Assembly: GCA_017547975.1 (NCBI GenBank)
Contig: JAFYNU010000430.1
Location: forward strand, 1 to 19,310
DNA: 19,310 nucleotides
Direction of reading: 5' to 3'
Origin: Clostridia bacterium
Lineage (GTDB): Bacteria > Bacillota > Clostridia > Oscillospirales > QAMX01
Part shown: positions 1 to 8,272 of the stretch, one piece after another
How the letters are laid out: each line of letters opens with the position of its first letter
How positions within the stretch are numbered: the stretch's first letter is position 1
Made by a program: the position numbers and the translations under genes
The notes under the pieces: model-generated
What the model was told of the DNA's origin: nothing
Database searches by the model: none
What the model saw: only the letters and a program-made list of their open reading frames with translations

Positions 1-365
1 AGGCAGGTGCCTACGCAAAGGGCGGCGAAATCTTTGTTCTCGATATGGGTGAACCGGTGAAGATTGATACCATGGCTCGGAATCTGATCCGTCTGTCAGG
101 GTACGAACCCGACGTGGATATTGAGGTGAAATATACCGGCTTGCGTCCCGGCGAAAAACTCTACGAGGAGCTCCTTATGAAGGAGGAGGGGATGCAGGAT
201 ACGGAAAATAGCCTGATCCACATTGGAAAACCCATTGAAATGGATGATGAGCGCTTCAAGGAACAGCTTCTGCGGCTGGAAAAGGCTTATCAGGAGGAAA
301 CTTCCGAAATGAAGGAGATTGTTTCGGAGATCGTGCCAACCTACAGAATAACCCCCAATGCATAA
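1..365 (+). CDS. CapD/WbpM-type polysaccharide biosynthesis protein, 3' end only
   Basis: Only the last ~120 residues are present; the reading frame is already open at base 3 and ends with TAA at 363-365. The visible part contains IFVLDMGEPVKIDTMARNLI, then LSGYEP and GLRPGEKLYEELL. These form the conserved C-terminal block of the membrane-anchored UDP-sugar 4,6-dehydratase/epimerase family (CapD, WbpM, PglF) that makes activated sugars for capsule or glycan synthesis. The Rossmann domain and any membrane segments lie outside the window. The gene is closed by the hairpin at 381-403 and belongs to an upstream cell-surface polysaccharide locus, apparently unrelated to the genes that follow. The ATG at 45 is internal and not a start. 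The family call is secure; the sugar substrate is not visible. Confidence 0.9.
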   Translation, partial: AGAYAKGGEIFVLDMGEPVKIDTMARNLIRLSGYEPDVDIEVKYTGLRPGEKLYEELLMKEEGMQDTENSLIHIGKPIEMDDERFKEQLLRLEKAYQEETSEMKEIVSEIVPTYRITPNA

Positions 366-380
366 CATCTACATAAAAAA

Positions 381-403
381 CGAGACGTTTCGCAAACGTC
401 TCG
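381..403. terminator. Bidirectional intrinsic terminator
   Basis: A perfect 10-bp stem (CGAGACGTTT / AAACGTCTCG) encloses a 3-nt CGC loop. A-rich sequence precedes it (375-380) and T-rich sequence follows (404-412), so it can stop transcription from both sides. It sits between the convergent CapD-type gene and the minus-strand operon, whose last stop codon is at 411-413. Confidence 0.9.
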
Positions 404-410
404 TTTTCGT

Positions 411-953
411 TTAGTCGATCCAATCGTAGGTCAGATCAAACTCCTTTTTCGTAATAAAGTTGAATTCGATATCCAAAATGCAGCCCCGGGAATCCTTGTC
501 AATGCGGTAGAAGAGGATGACTGCATCGTAGGCGGCGGTCAGAACCGTTCCCCAAAGGGGAGCAGATAGGTAATGCGCAGGATCTTCTGGATGAAACACA
601 AGACCTTTTTCGGTTTGCAGAAACTCGATTTCCGGGGTGGTGCCATCCTCCACAGTCCAGGCGGGCAAGGGGTGGGGAATTTGCCGATACCAACCATCCC
701 CAAAAGGGTGATGATTGGCTTCAAAATAAGCTTTGCTGTTGGGGTAGGGCCAGCCGTCGGAACTGAACTTCACATAGTCGCCGGGTTGGGCGATCTCCCC
801 TTCGCCGTTCTGTACCTCCAGGGAAAAGACCCGGTAGGTTCCATCCGGGGCGATTTGCAGCTTGCCTTCTTCCAAAAGCCGTACTTCCTCCACCGTACGA
901 TCCCCAAGACGCAGGGCGTGGATGGGAATGGGCTTTTTAACGGCGTATTTCAT
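411..953 (-). CDS. PGDY-motif small protein of unknown function
   Basis: This 180-residue protein has no predicted function. It starts MKYAVKKPIPIHALRL, has QPGDYVKF near residue 56, and then KAYFEANHHPF. This pattern resembles the KYRKKPVVVEA...NGDWI...PDIFEKTYE layout of small phage-associated and Firmicute hypothetical proteins, but it is divergent and has an extra C-terminal ~100 residues. There is no signal peptide or membrane segment, and the C-terminus is acidic and aromatic. An AAAGGAG ribosome binding site precedes the ATG. It lies 18 bp downstream of the PHP phosphatase gene and is the last gene of the minus-strand operon, ending against the terminator. A role linked to the phosphatase is possible but not shown. 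The gene is convincing; the family resemblance is tentative. Confidence 0.8.
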   Translation of the reverse strand: MKYAVKKPIPIHALRLGDRTVEEVRLLEEGKLQIAPDGTYRVFSLEVQNGEGEIAQPGDYVKFSSDGWPYPNSKAYFEANHHPFGDGWYRQIPHPLPAWTVEDGTTPEIEFLQTEKGLVFHPEDPAHYLSAPLWGTVLTAAYDAVILFYRIDKDSRGCILDIEFNFITKKEFDLTYDWID

Positions 954-971
954 ATAGCTCCTTTTTTATGG

Positions 972-1748
972 TCAGAGTACGATGGGATTTCGGAGGGGGA
1001 TATCTTTGGTGAGATTCAGATGAAACTTTTCTGCCAGGGCGTGGGCCTTTTCCAAAACCTCGCTTTCGGCAAAACGGTAGGGCTGGTGGGCATCCACACC
1101 GATGATGACCTTGTTGCCCACCTCACCGGCAATCTGCCAAAAGTGGTTGTTGGGGTAGTGACGGCCTTCCTTCAGGCCCAGAAGGTTGATCTCCAGGGGA
1201 ATATCCAGTTCTTTGCACCGTTCACACAGGCGGGTATAGTGTTTTTTGTAGGTGGAAGCACAGCCAATGTAGTGGAGAAGGTCGGGGTGGGCCAGGTAGG
1301 TGAAAGCCCCGGTCTCCAAACCTTCAATGACCTGATCCACGTAAAGGGAAAGCCATTTGGGGTCGATGGATTTTGCACCACAGCCGGGGTAGCCTTCTTC
1401 ATCGTGGAGAAAGTGCTGACCCATGATCATATAATCCAGGGGATAATTCTTCAGAAGGGCCTGCAGATGGGGGAAAACACCCGGGTAGTATTCGGCTTCT
1501 ACACCGATCAACAGGTTGATCTGGTCTTTGAATTCCTCCCGCAGGGCCGTCAGGGTGGCGAAGTAATCGTCCACTTCCGAAAGCTTCATCCGGAAGGTGG
1601 AGGTATGGTCGGTCTGGAAGGGCATGGGGGAATGGTCGGAAAAGCCCAGGGTTTTGATCCCTGCGGCAAGGGCGGCTTCGATGTAGTCCCGCTCGCTTCC
1701 TTCGGCATGGTTACAACGGGGGGTATGGGTGTGCAGGTTGATGGTCAT
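972..1748 (-). CDS. hisJ: PHP-family histidinol-phosphatase-like phosphoesterase
   Basis: This 258-residue protein matches the usual size of monofunctional PHP histidinol phosphatases. The metal-binding motifs of the PHP barrel are visible in order: LHTHTPRCNHAEG at the N-terminus, GFSDHSPMP (about residues 36-44), IGVEAEYYPG, MGQHFLHDEEG, LAHPDLLHY, and IGVDAHQP near the C-terminus. Members hydrolyse L-histidinol phosphate, but no other his gene is nearby, so the substrate could be another small phosphate ester. The start has a GAAGGAG ribosome binding site. The gene follows the ABC transporter by 21 bp and precedes the PGDY protein by 18 bp, indicating one transcript. The superfamily is certain; the histidine-pathway role is only probable. 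Confidence 0.88.
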   Translation of the reverse strand: MTINLHTHTPRCNHAEGSERDYIEAALAAGIKTLGFSDHSPMPFQTDHTSTFRMKLSEVDDYFATLTALREEFKDQINLLIGVEAEYYPGVFPHLQALLKNYPLDYMIMGQHFLHDEEGYPGCGAKSIDPKWLSLYVDQVIEGLETGAFTYLAHPDLLHYIGCASTYKKHYTRLCERCKELDIPLEINLLGLKEGRHYPNNHFWQIAGEVGNKVIIGVDAHQPYRFAESEVLEKAHALAEKFHLNLTKDIPLRNPIVL

Positions 1749-1769
1749 GGTTTTCTCCTTCGTGCCGGG

Positions 1770-3554
1770 TCAGTGGGTTCCGGCGGCATTTTGCTGATAT
1801 TCGGTCAGGGCGCGGATGGCGTCCTCGTTGGCTTGCAGTTGGACGAGGCAAAGTCTTTCGTAAAGTCCACCGGCGGTGACCAGGTCCTCGTGACGGCCCC
1901 GTTCCACAATGCGGCCGTTTTCCAAAACCAGGATTTGGTCGGCCTTTTTTACGGTGGAGAGCCGATGGGCAATGACAATGATGGTGCGTCCGCCGGAAAG
2001 ATGGTTGACGGCTTTCTGAATTTCGGCTTCGGTTTCCACGTCCACTGCGGCGGTGGCTTCGTCCATGATCAGGATGGGGGCATCCCGCAGGATGGCCCGG
2101 GCAATGGAAATGCGCTGCTTTTGTCCGCCGGAAAGGCGGACACCCCGTTCGCCGATCAGGGTTTGATAACCCTGGGGAAGCTCACGGATGAAGCTGTCGG
2201 CGGATGCGGCTACGGCGGCGGCTACGATCTCCTCGTGGGTGGCATCCGGCAGGCCGTAGGCAATGTTTTCCTCAATGGTGGTATCAAAGAGATATACGTC
2301 CTGCAGAACCATGGAAATTTTACTGCGCAGGGATTTTAGGGTAAGCCTGGAAATGTCCTCCCCGTCCAGCAGAATGGTACCCTCCTGGGGGTCGTAAAAC
2401 CGCTCGATCAACGAAACCAGAGTGGTTTTACCCACACCGGTGGGGCCTACGATGGCAATCATTTCACCGGGTGCGGCCTTGAAATTGATGTCGCAAAGCA
2501 CCGGCTTTTCCCCGTCATAGGAGAAGGAGACTTTTTGGAATTCCAACTCGCCCCGGTTGGTGGCAAGCGCATGGGCATCGGGGGCCTCCTTGATTTCCGA
2601 TTCCTCATCCAGAATCTCGATCACCCGCACGGCGCCGGCGAAGGCGGCCTGTAAATTCTCGGTGGTGTGGGCAAGCGCCGCTACGGGACCGTAGAAAAGG
2701 CTGAGATAGAGAACGAACCCTACGATTTCGGCGGCACTTACCTGGCCGGAAACCGCAAGGGCACCCCCGAAACCAATGACGCACACCGTGCCGATGGAGG
2801 TGAAAAACTCAATGGAGGGGACGAAAATGCCGGTGTAAAGATTCCATTTCACGTTTTCCCTGCCATAAACCGCCGAAACCTCCCGGATGGATTTCGATTC
2901 CCGCTCCTCCTGGGAAAAGGCAAGAATCTCCTTGATGCCGGAATAGTTGTTTTGGAGCTTGGCGTTCAGGTCCCCCAGTACCTCCTGGCATTTTCGGGTG
3001 ATGGGGGAGACCTTTTTGGTGAAAAGCCAGCTGATCCAAACAATAAAGGGGATGGGCAACAGGGTAATGGCCGCAAGCAGGGGATTGATGGTGAATAAGG
3101 AGGCGGTTACCAGCAGAATGATCAGTACGTTGGAAAGCATATCGGGTACCGCATGGGCAATCAACACCTCCAGCTGGCGGGTGTCGTTGACGGTGCGGCT
3201 CATCAGGTTGCCGGTTTGCTTGTTGGTGAAATACCGCAGGGACAGGCTTTGGAGCTTGTCGTAGACCATGTTGACCAGGTCGGGGACGAAGTTCCACGCG
3301 GCGTAGTGGCTGAAGTAAATGGAAAAGGTGCGGAAAACCGCCCGGAGCAGATAGGCGAGCCCCAAAATCACCGCATAGGTGATCACCAGGGACATGTTGA
3401 TCCCCTCCGGGGAGGTGATCTGGGCGGTCATTTGCGAAACGATTTTAGGGGTGGCAAGACCCAGGGCGGTGAAAAGCAGGGAACTTACACAGCCAACCCC
3501 CATAAAGAGCCAATATTTTTTCGCCATTAGCAAAAGCTTCTTCAATAAACGCAT
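1770..3554 (-). CDS. ABC exporter, fused permease and ATPase
   Basis: This 594-residue half-transporter has an N-terminal type IV ABC transmembrane domain with about six hydrophobic segments over residues 10-310, followed by an ATPase domain over about 335-580. Walker A is GPTGVGKTT (370-378, Lys376), the signature is LSGGQ (474-478), Walker B ends in ILIMDEATAAVD, and the switch histidine is in VIAHRLS. The domain order is that of homodimeric or heterodimeric lipid, drug or peptide exporters. No partner half-transporter is adjacent, so it is probably a homodimer. It is the first gene of the minus-strand operon, with a GAGGAG ribosome binding site and the promoter at 3584-3612. The substrate cannot be inferred from sequence. 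The family call is secure. Confidence 0.95.
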   Translation of the reverse strand: MRLLKKLLLMAKKYWLFMGVGCVSSLLFTALGLATPKIVSQMTAQITSPEGINMSLVITYAVILGLAYLLRAVFRTFSIYFSHYAAWNFVPDLVNMVYDKLQSLSLRYFTNKQTGNLMSRTVNDTRQLEVLIAHAVPDMLSNVLIILLVTASLFTINPLLAAITLLPIPFIVWISWLFTKKVSPITRKCQEVLGDLNAKLQNNYSGIKEILAFSQEERESKSIREVSAVYGRENVKWNLYTGIFVPSIEFFTSIGTVCVIGFGGALAVSGQVSAAEIVGFVLYLSLFYGPVAALAHTTENLQAAFAGAVRVIEILDEESEIKEAPDAHALATNRGELEFQKVSFSYDGEKPVLCDINFKAAPGEMIAIVGPTGVGKTTLVSLIERFYDPQEGTILLDGEDISRLTLKSLRSKISMVLQDVYLFDTTIEENIAYGLPDATHEEIVAAAVAASADSFIRELPQGYQTLIGERGVRLSGGQKQRISIARAILRDAPILIMDEATAAVDVETEAEIQKAVNHLSGGRTIIVIAHRLSTVKKADQILVLENGRIVERGRHEDLVTAGGLYERLCLVQLQANEDAIRALTEYQQNAAGTH

Positions 3555-3583
3555 ATCAATCTCCTCTGTTTTCTTTTTCTTCC

Positions 3584-3612
3584 ATTATAAATCCTTTGGG
3601 GCGAAAAAGCAA
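3584..3612 (-). promoter_or_regulatory. SigmaA-type promoter of the ABC/PHP operon
   Basis: Read on the minus strand, TTGCTT (3607-3612) and TATAAT (3584-3589) are 17 bp apart, about 30 bp before the ABC start codon. Its -35 box directly touches the -35 box of the plus-strand promoter at 3613. Confidence 0.7.
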
Positions 3613-3641
3613 TTGCAAATTTCGTCAATTCGTGGTATAAC
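3613..3641 (+). promoter_or_regulatory. SigmaA-type promoter of the MBL-fold gene
   Basis: TTGCAA (3613-3618) and TATAAC (3636-3641) are separated by 17 bp, and a TGG precedes the -10 box (extended -10). The start codon follows 36 bp downstream with AAGGAGA as ribosome binding site. Confidence 0.7.
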
Positions 3642-3677
3642 TCTGGTATCAGGAGTTAATGGATAAGGAGACGTCAC

Positions 3678-4535
3678 ATGGATATCTTATTGATGCAATA
3701 TTCTACCCAAGCCTCCCACCAGACCGAGGAATTCCGCTGGCAGGCGGCGGGTATGGGCTATGCCATCCGGAGCGAAAAGGGACGGTTTATTGTGGTGGAC
3801 GGGGGCCATAAGGCCGATGCGGAGGGGCTGATCGCCCTTTTGGAACAGCATACCGAGGGTAAGCCGGAAATCGACCAATGGATCATTACCCATCCCCATG
3901 GGGATCACTACGGCGCATTGGAGGAGGCTTCCCATCGTGCCGACCTGCGGGAACGGGTACAGGTGAACCGGTTTGTGTTCTGCATGCCCCCCGAAAGCTT
4001 TGTGGATTCCGGCCGGGGAACCCCCTACAAGGAGCAGATTCAAACCGTGTGGGCTTCGGCGGCCCGGTTTGGGGCTCCCGTGATCCACGCCAAACGGGGG
4101 GGACGCTACGTGACCGACTCGCTGGAAACCGAGGTGCTTCTCACCTACGACGACCTGGATTTTGCATCCGACCCCAACGAAACCAGTATGCTCTTTTTCA
4201 TCCACGCCGCAGGGCAGAGGATTCTCTTCCTGGGGGATACCTACGAAGCTCCCGCCGAAAAGCTTGCGGCGGAGCGGGAGGAGCTTTCCTGCACCTTCTG
4301 TCAGTTTGCCCATCACGCTCTGAATGGGGCAAGCGACGCCCTTTACGAAAAGGCCGCCCCCAGGGTGGGACTCATCCCCATGGCCCGTCCGGCTTATCTT
4401 GCCATGACCCAGGGGGATTACAAGGATTCGGAGGAAACCGGCGCCAACCGCCGTGCCATGGCAAAGCTCCCTCCGGAAAAGCTCTGGCTTTCCGCCGACG
4501 GACATTATATCGTGAAACTGCCCTACATGGGATAA
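3678..4535 (+). CDS. Metallo-beta-lactamase-fold hydrolase
   Basis: This 285-residue cytoplasmic protein has the MBL-fold zinc motif THPHGDH (His72, His74, Asp76, His77), a later metal-bridging Asp187 in FLGDTYE, and a histidine pair in FAHHALNG that can supply the remaining ligand. The family hydrolyses esters, phosphodiesters, lactams or nucleic acids through a dinuclear metal site; this sequence does not point to a specific subfamily. No signal peptide is present, so it is not a typical secreted beta-lactamase. It is a single-gene unit with its own promoter (3613-3641) and terminator (4542-4569), divergent from the ABC/PHP operon. The start is supported by AAGGAGA 7-8 bp upstream. The fold is secure; the substrate is unknown. 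Confidence 0.88.
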   Translation: MDILLMQYSTQASHQTEEFRWQAAGMGYAIRSEKGRFIVVDGGHKADAEGLIALLEQHTEGKPEIDQWIITHPHGDHYGALEEASHRADLRERVQVNRFVFCMPPESFVDSGRGTPYKEQIQTVWASAARFGAPVIHAKRGGRYVTDSLETEVLLTYDDLDFASDPNETSMLFFIHAAGQRILFLGDTYEAPAEKLAAEREELSCTFCQFAHHALNGASDALYEKAAPRVGLIPMARPAYLAMTQGDYKDSEETGANRRAMAKLPPEKLWLSADGHYIVKLPYMG

Positions 4536-4541
4536 AGGTGT

Positions 4542-4569
4542 AAACGACGAGGGGATTCCCTCGTCGTTT
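4542..4569 (+). terminator. Intrinsic terminator after the MBL-fold gene
   Basis: A perfect 12-bp stem AAACGACGAGGG / CCCTCGTCGTTT encloses a GATT loop and is followed by GCTTTTGC. It lies 6 bp after the stop codon. The T-tract is short and interrupted, so termination efficiency may be moderate. Confidence 0.82.
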
Positions 4570-4635
4570 GCTTTTGCGTGTCGCATCGGTTGATTCATGC
4601 CCCTTTTTGGGGTGGGGATTTGGTGGAAACGGCTA

Positions 4636-4664
4636 TTGAAATTGATGGCGAAAAATGCTATTAT
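4636..4664 (+). promoter_or_regulatory. SigmaA-type extended -10 promoter of the sialidase-fold operon
   Basis: TTGAAA (4636-4641) and TATTAT (4659-4664) are 17 bp apart, with TGC directly before the -10 box. Transcription would start near 4671, which rules out the in-frame ATG at 4578 as the translation start and supports 4725. Confidence 0.75.
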
Positions 4665-4724
4665 ACTGGGTGGAAAAGCAACGGATATTTGATGCGGATA
4701 CAGGTTTTTGCAGGGAGGATTGGT

Positions 4725-5966
4725 ATGGGCAATTTTCGTGTTGGCATAAGCGATCCCAGCTTGATCGTACAGGGCGCGATAGGGGATCAGGCTTGGGGAC
4801 ATTACCAGTTTCCCACCCTGAATCGCGCAAGAGACGGAGGGATTCTTGCCTCCTGGTCCTATGGGAATGACTCGATGGAGGGCGGATCACACGAAGGTGG
4901 GAAAAAACCTCCCTATATATCCTATGATGAGGGGCAAACGTGGCAGCATGCCGGTACGGATCGGGTGCCTGAACCCAAGTGGAAAATGCCGGACGGAAAA
5001 TATTTCTGCGGCTTTGTATCACGCGGCGGTCATGCCATGTCTGAAGAATGGTGGGGACGCTACCGGCATTATGCAGAATGGGACAATGCATGGGAAAGCG
5101 GTTTTCGCATGTATTTTGCTGAAGACCTGGAAAAAAATGACGATACGGTAGTAAAAGCAACCATTTACGATCCCATAACCGGCGAGACCGAGGTTTACGA
5201 ACCGGTTATCAACTGGCCCAACGCCCCGATCGTGTGTTATCCCGGATTTCGCATTTATCCCATGACCCAGATGTTTGCCCTCAGTAACAGCGGTATTTTT
5301 CAACACGATGGCGTGCTCTATATTTGCCTGTATTTCAACGGCTTCCATTCGTTTGCAAAAAACCGGGAAGAAGCTGTCGATTCCCATTGCAAGTACTATT
5401 CGATCTACGTTTTCCGCTCACGTGATAACGCCAGAACGTGGGACCAGATTTCGCAGATCCCCACAACCGACGAGTACGTAACCGAGGACAGATCCTTCGA
5501 GGGCTTTTGCGAACCGATGATGTCCCGTATGCCCGACGGCTCCTTTGTGATGCTGCTTCGTACCGGGAACGTTTCACCGTCATATCTGACCCGGTCGGAG
5601 GATGGCTGCCGTACCTGGTCTGCTCCGGTGAGATTTGACGACTGCGGTGTTTTCCCCCAGATCATTACTTTGGGTTGTGGGGTGACCCTGGCGGGATACG
5701 GCCGGCCTGTTTTGAAGCTTCGGGTGACGGAAGATCGGTCGGGTCTTGTGTGGGAGGAACCGAAGGAAATCGAGCTTGTAAATGCCGGATGGAAACAATA
5801 CCTGGAAGATCACATTGACGCATCCTGCTTCTATACAAACTTCCTGCCCCTGGATGATTACAATGCATTGTGGATATATACGGAGTTTTGGCATCCGGAT
5901 GGAAACGGAAATCGAGCAAAGGCGGTTCTTGTTCGGAAGATTACGGTAAGTCCGAACGAAGATTGA
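4725..5966 (+). CDS. Sialidase-fold (BNR/Asp-box) protein, putative exo-glycosidase
   Basis: Translated from 4725 the protein has 413 residues. Three Asp-boxes of the S-x-D-x-G-x-T-W type are visible: SYDEGQTW (66-73), SRDNARTW (232-239) and SEDGCRTW (291-298). They mark a six-bladed beta-propeller of the sialidase superfamily. No confident Arg triad of true sialidases could be assigned, so it may cleave or bind another sugar. No signal peptide is seen, which suggests cytoplasmic action. The start follows GGGAGG and lies about 54 bp past the predicted transcription start; an in-frame ATG at 4578 lies upstream of the promoter. The gene looks by eye less GC-rich than its neighbours, possibly reflecting separate acquisition. 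It is first in an operon with a DUF4838-like gene (37-bp gap) and an MFS transporter. Confidence 0.85.
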   Translation: MGNFRVGISDPSLIVQGAIGDQAWGHYQFPTLNRARDGGILASWSYGNDSMEGGSHEGGKKPPYISYDEGQTWQHAGTDRVPEPKWKMPDGKYFCGFVSRGGHAMSEEWWGRYRHYAEWDNAWESGFRMYFAEDLEKNDDTVVKATIYDPITGETEVYEPVINWPNAPIVCYPGFRIYPMTQMFALSNSGIFQHDGVLYICLYFNGFHSFAKNREEAVDSHCKYYSIYVFRSRDNARTWDQISQIPTTDEYVTEDRSFEGFCEPMMSRMPDGSFVMLLRTGNVSPSYLTRSEDGCRTWSAPVRFDDCGVFPQIITLGCGVTLAGYGRPVLKLRVTEDRSGLVWEEPKEIELVNAGWKQYLEDHIDASCFYTNFLPLDDYNALWIYTEFWHPDGNGNRAKAVLVRKITVSPNED

Positions 5967-6003
5967 ATTTATAAAGATCTCCTGTAAAGAAAGGAAAAGC
6001 AAT

Positions 6004-6963
6004 ATGGGACGCGGACTGGTATTTTTGTACGAGGATCTTCACCCCCACTGGGTGGACCTTTACCGGGACTCCAAGCTGGAGACCCTGGGGGTTCACATGA
6101 TTGCCCTGCCGGGCACCAATTCGGTGAATTGTCTGATTGATGCCCTGGAGAAGGAGGGCGGCAGAGAAAATATTGAAGCCCTGGAGCAAGCCGGGGTCAA
6201 GGTGGAATACGAGCTTCATGCAGGAGAATGGCTTTTGCCTCGGGACCTCTTTGAGGAGCACCCCGAATATTTCCGCATGAATCAGGACGGGGTTCGTACC
6301 AACGACGTGAACTTCTGCCCTGCAAACCGGGAAGCCCTGGATATTGTGGCCGACCGGGCAGAAAAGCTTGCGGGTATCATCCGGCAAAAATCCCACCGCT
6401 ACTACCTATGGTTGGACGACGTGGACAACGGTTCCTGCTATTGCGAGCATTGCCGGAATCTGTCCTCCGCCGATCAGTATATTCTCATTCTGGAAGCTAT
6501 CCTGCGGGGGCTTCGCCGGTATGACCCGGAGGCCATGCTGGCTTTCCTGGCCTACGGCACGGTTTTGACGGTGCCCTCCTGGGTACCCGAAGGCATCTTC
6601 CTGGAATTTGCTCCCATGACCCGGGACCATGAAAAGCCCATCACCTGCCCGGACGATCCCCGGTCGGTGGCCTATCTGGAGCTTTTGAATCGGCTCTTGA
6701 AGGTGTTCCGGGCGGAAGAAGCAGAGATCCTGGAATATTGGCTGGATAACGCCCTCTATTCCGGCTATCACTATCCCCCGGTGAAGGTGCCCTTCCACGC
6801 CGCTGTTTGTGATGCGGATACCGCCTATTATACCTCCCTGGGAATTCCCACTGTGAAAACCTTTGCAAGCTACATTGGCGGCACCTATTTTGATCTGCAT
6901 GGAGAGCCTCCCATCCGGGAATATGGCGAGATTCTCCTGAAATACATCCCGGAACAGCCCTAA
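6004..6963 (+). CDS. DUF4838-like putative glycoside hydrolase
   Basis: This 319-residue protein resembles the DUF4838 catalytic-like domain found near alpha-glucuronidase and hexosaminidase-type TIM barrels. The characteristic segment is WLDDVDNGSCYCEHC (from Trp136), giving paired acids Asp138/Asp139 and a CxCxxC cluster (Cys145, Cys147, Cys150), followed by a DQY motif and a long helix. A later strand holds FLEFAPMTRDH. The cysteine cluster probably binds a structural metal. There is no signal peptide or carbohydrate-binding module, and the protein is short for the family, so it appears to be the bare catalytic domain. It sits 37 bp after the sialidase-fold gene and 18 bp before the MFS gene, with an AAAGGAAAA ribosome binding site. 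The substrate is unknown. The family resemblance is good; activity is inferred. Confidence 0.78.
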   Translation: MGRGLVFLYEDLHPHWVDLYRDSKLETLGVHMIALPGTNSVNCLIDALEKEGGRENIEALEQAGVKVEYELHAGEWLLPRDLFEEHPEYFRMNQDGVRTNDVNFCPANREALDIVADRAEKLAGIIRQKSHRYYLWLDDVDNGSCYCEHCRNLSSADQYILILEAILRGLRRYDPEAMLAFLAYGTVLTVPSWVPEGIFLEFAPMTRDHEKPITCPDDPRSVAYLELLNRLLKVFRAEEAEILEYWLDNALYSGYHYPPVKVPFHAAVCDADTAYYTSLGIPTVKTFASYIGGTYFDLHGEPPIREYGEILLKYIPEQP

Positions 6964-6981
6964 AGGAAAGAAGGAAGCGAT

Positions 6982-8265
6982 ATGATCGATCTGAATCAAA
7001 AAGACTATAAGCGGAGCCGGAGTATGTACATTGCCTTTGCGGCTCTGGAATATCTCATTGCCATTCTGCTGGCGGGGTCCTTTCTGGCCCGCATTACCGG
7101 TGAACTTGGTATCAGCGACGGGCTGACCGGTATTATTTCCTCCTTCGTATCTCTGGGATGCCTCTTCCAGATGATATCCATGTTCATCAAACCCAAAAGC
7201 AGTAAGAAGTTCACCATATATATGACCCTGGTGAACAACCTGCTTTTCATGTTCCTCTACATCCTGCCGCTTCTGGATCTGCCCCAAGCGGTCAGCACCA
7301 TCGCCTTCGTGGTGATCATTCTGCTTGCGTATCTGGTCTATAACATTGCCTCCCCCAGCAAGACCAACTGGTTTATGTCGTTGGTGGACGATAAGCAACG
7401 GGGTATTTTCAGCGCCAATAAGGAAATCATTTCGCTCATCAGCGGCATCGTCTTTACCTTCGTGATGGGTCGGATCATCGACTACTACAAGGGCATCGGG
7501 GAAATCCGCACCGCCTTTGTGATCAGCGCCGTCTGTATTTTCCTGGTAGGTACGGCAAGCCTTTTGACCATGGTATTTACGGTGGAAACCCCTGTGACCC
7601 AGGCAAAGGCCGAGGATCAGAAAAACGTCCTGCGGGGCATGCTTCAGGTTTTCAAAGACAAGACCGTCCTGAAGGTAACCACTCTGTTCGTGCTTTGGCG
7701 GATCGCCACCTATTCGGCGTCCTCCTTCTATGGGTCCTACGAGATCCACGATCTTGCATTGGAGCAGACGGTGATCGCCGTCCTGACTGCCACCGGCAGC
7801 GTTGCCCGCATCCTGGTCTCCCGGTTCTGGGGAAAGTATGCCGACAAGAATTCCTTTGCCCGTATGATCCGCATCTGCTTCCTGATTGCCATGGGTGCCT
7901 ATGCCGCCATGGCGTTTGCCACCCCCAAGACCGGTGTGGTGTGTCTGGCCAGCTACAACATTCTCCACGGCATTGCCATGGGTGGTATCAACAGCGCCCT
8001 CATCAACCTGGTGTTTGACTACGTTTCGGTGGAAAAACGGTCCGATTCCATTGCGTTGAGCCAGGCGGTTTCGGGTGCGGCGGGCTTCCTTGCCACCGTG
8101 TGCGCCAGCCCCCTGGTGACCTACGTGCAGGGGAACGGCAACCGGATTTTTGGTATGCAGATCTACGCCCAGCAGTTCCTTTCAGTGGTGGCGGTCCTTA
8201 TGACCGGGGTTTGTATTCTCTACGTCACCTTCGTCTTCATCCGTAAGGACAAGAAAAAGGCATAA
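6982..8265 (+). CDS. MFS transporter, probable sugar or glycoside importer
   Basis: This 427-residue protein is hydrophobic throughout, with about 12 predicted membrane segments in two six-helix halves joined by a charged central loop (around TPVTQAKAEDQKNV). A loop resembling MFS motif A, RFWGKYADKNSFARM, starts the second part. The C-terminus is a lysine-rich cytoplasmic tail. It follows the DUF4838-like gene by 18 bp with a GGAAAGAAGG ribosome binding site and is closed by the terminator at 8273-8303. Being co-transcribed with two glycosidase-like genes that lack signal peptides, it is the obvious entry route for their substrate, in symport with a cation. That role is inferred from context; the family call is secure. 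Confidence 0.9.
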   Translation: MIDLNQKDYKRSRSMYIAFAALEYLIAILLAGSFLARITGELGISDGLTGIISSFVSLGCLFQMISMFIKPKSSKKFTIYMTLVNNLLFMFLYILPLLDLPQAVSTIAFVVIILLAYLVYNIASPSKTNWFMSLVDDKQRGIFSANKEIISLISGIVFTFVMGRIIDYYKGIGEIRTAFVISAVCIFLVGTASLLTMVFTVETPVTQAKAEDQKNVLRGMLQVFKDKTVLKVTTLFVLWRIATYSASSFYGSYEIHDLALEQTVIAVLTATGSVARILVSRFWGKYADKNSFARMIRICFLIAMGAYAAMAFATPKTGVVCLASYNILHGIAMGGINSALINLVFDYVSVEKRSDSIALSQAVSGAAGFLATVCASPLVTYVQGNGNRIFGMQIYAQQFLSVVAVLMTGVCILYVTFVFIRKDKKKA

Positions 8266-8272
8266 AACAATG

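Noticed and set aside
573..2339. 588-codon open frame on the plus strand
   Set aside because: It is antisense to the PHP and ABC genes, which have clear motifs and ribosome binding sites. Its product is Gly/Val/Phe-rich with no domain, typical of a shadow frame in GC-rich DNA.
4578..4724. 49-codon N-terminal extension of the sialidase-fold protein
   Set aside because: It contains the TTGAAA-17-TATTAT promoter and has no ribosome binding site or signal-peptide character. The start at 4725 follows GGGAGG.
3687..4802. 371-codon open frame on the minus strand
   Set aside because: It is antisense to the MBL-fold gene and crosses its terminator and the next promoter, so it cannot be a normal gene.
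6406..7968. 520-codon open frame on the minus strand
   Set aside because: It is antisense to the DUF4838-like and MFS genes, spans their junction and has a His/Gly/Gln-rich product without a recognisable domain.
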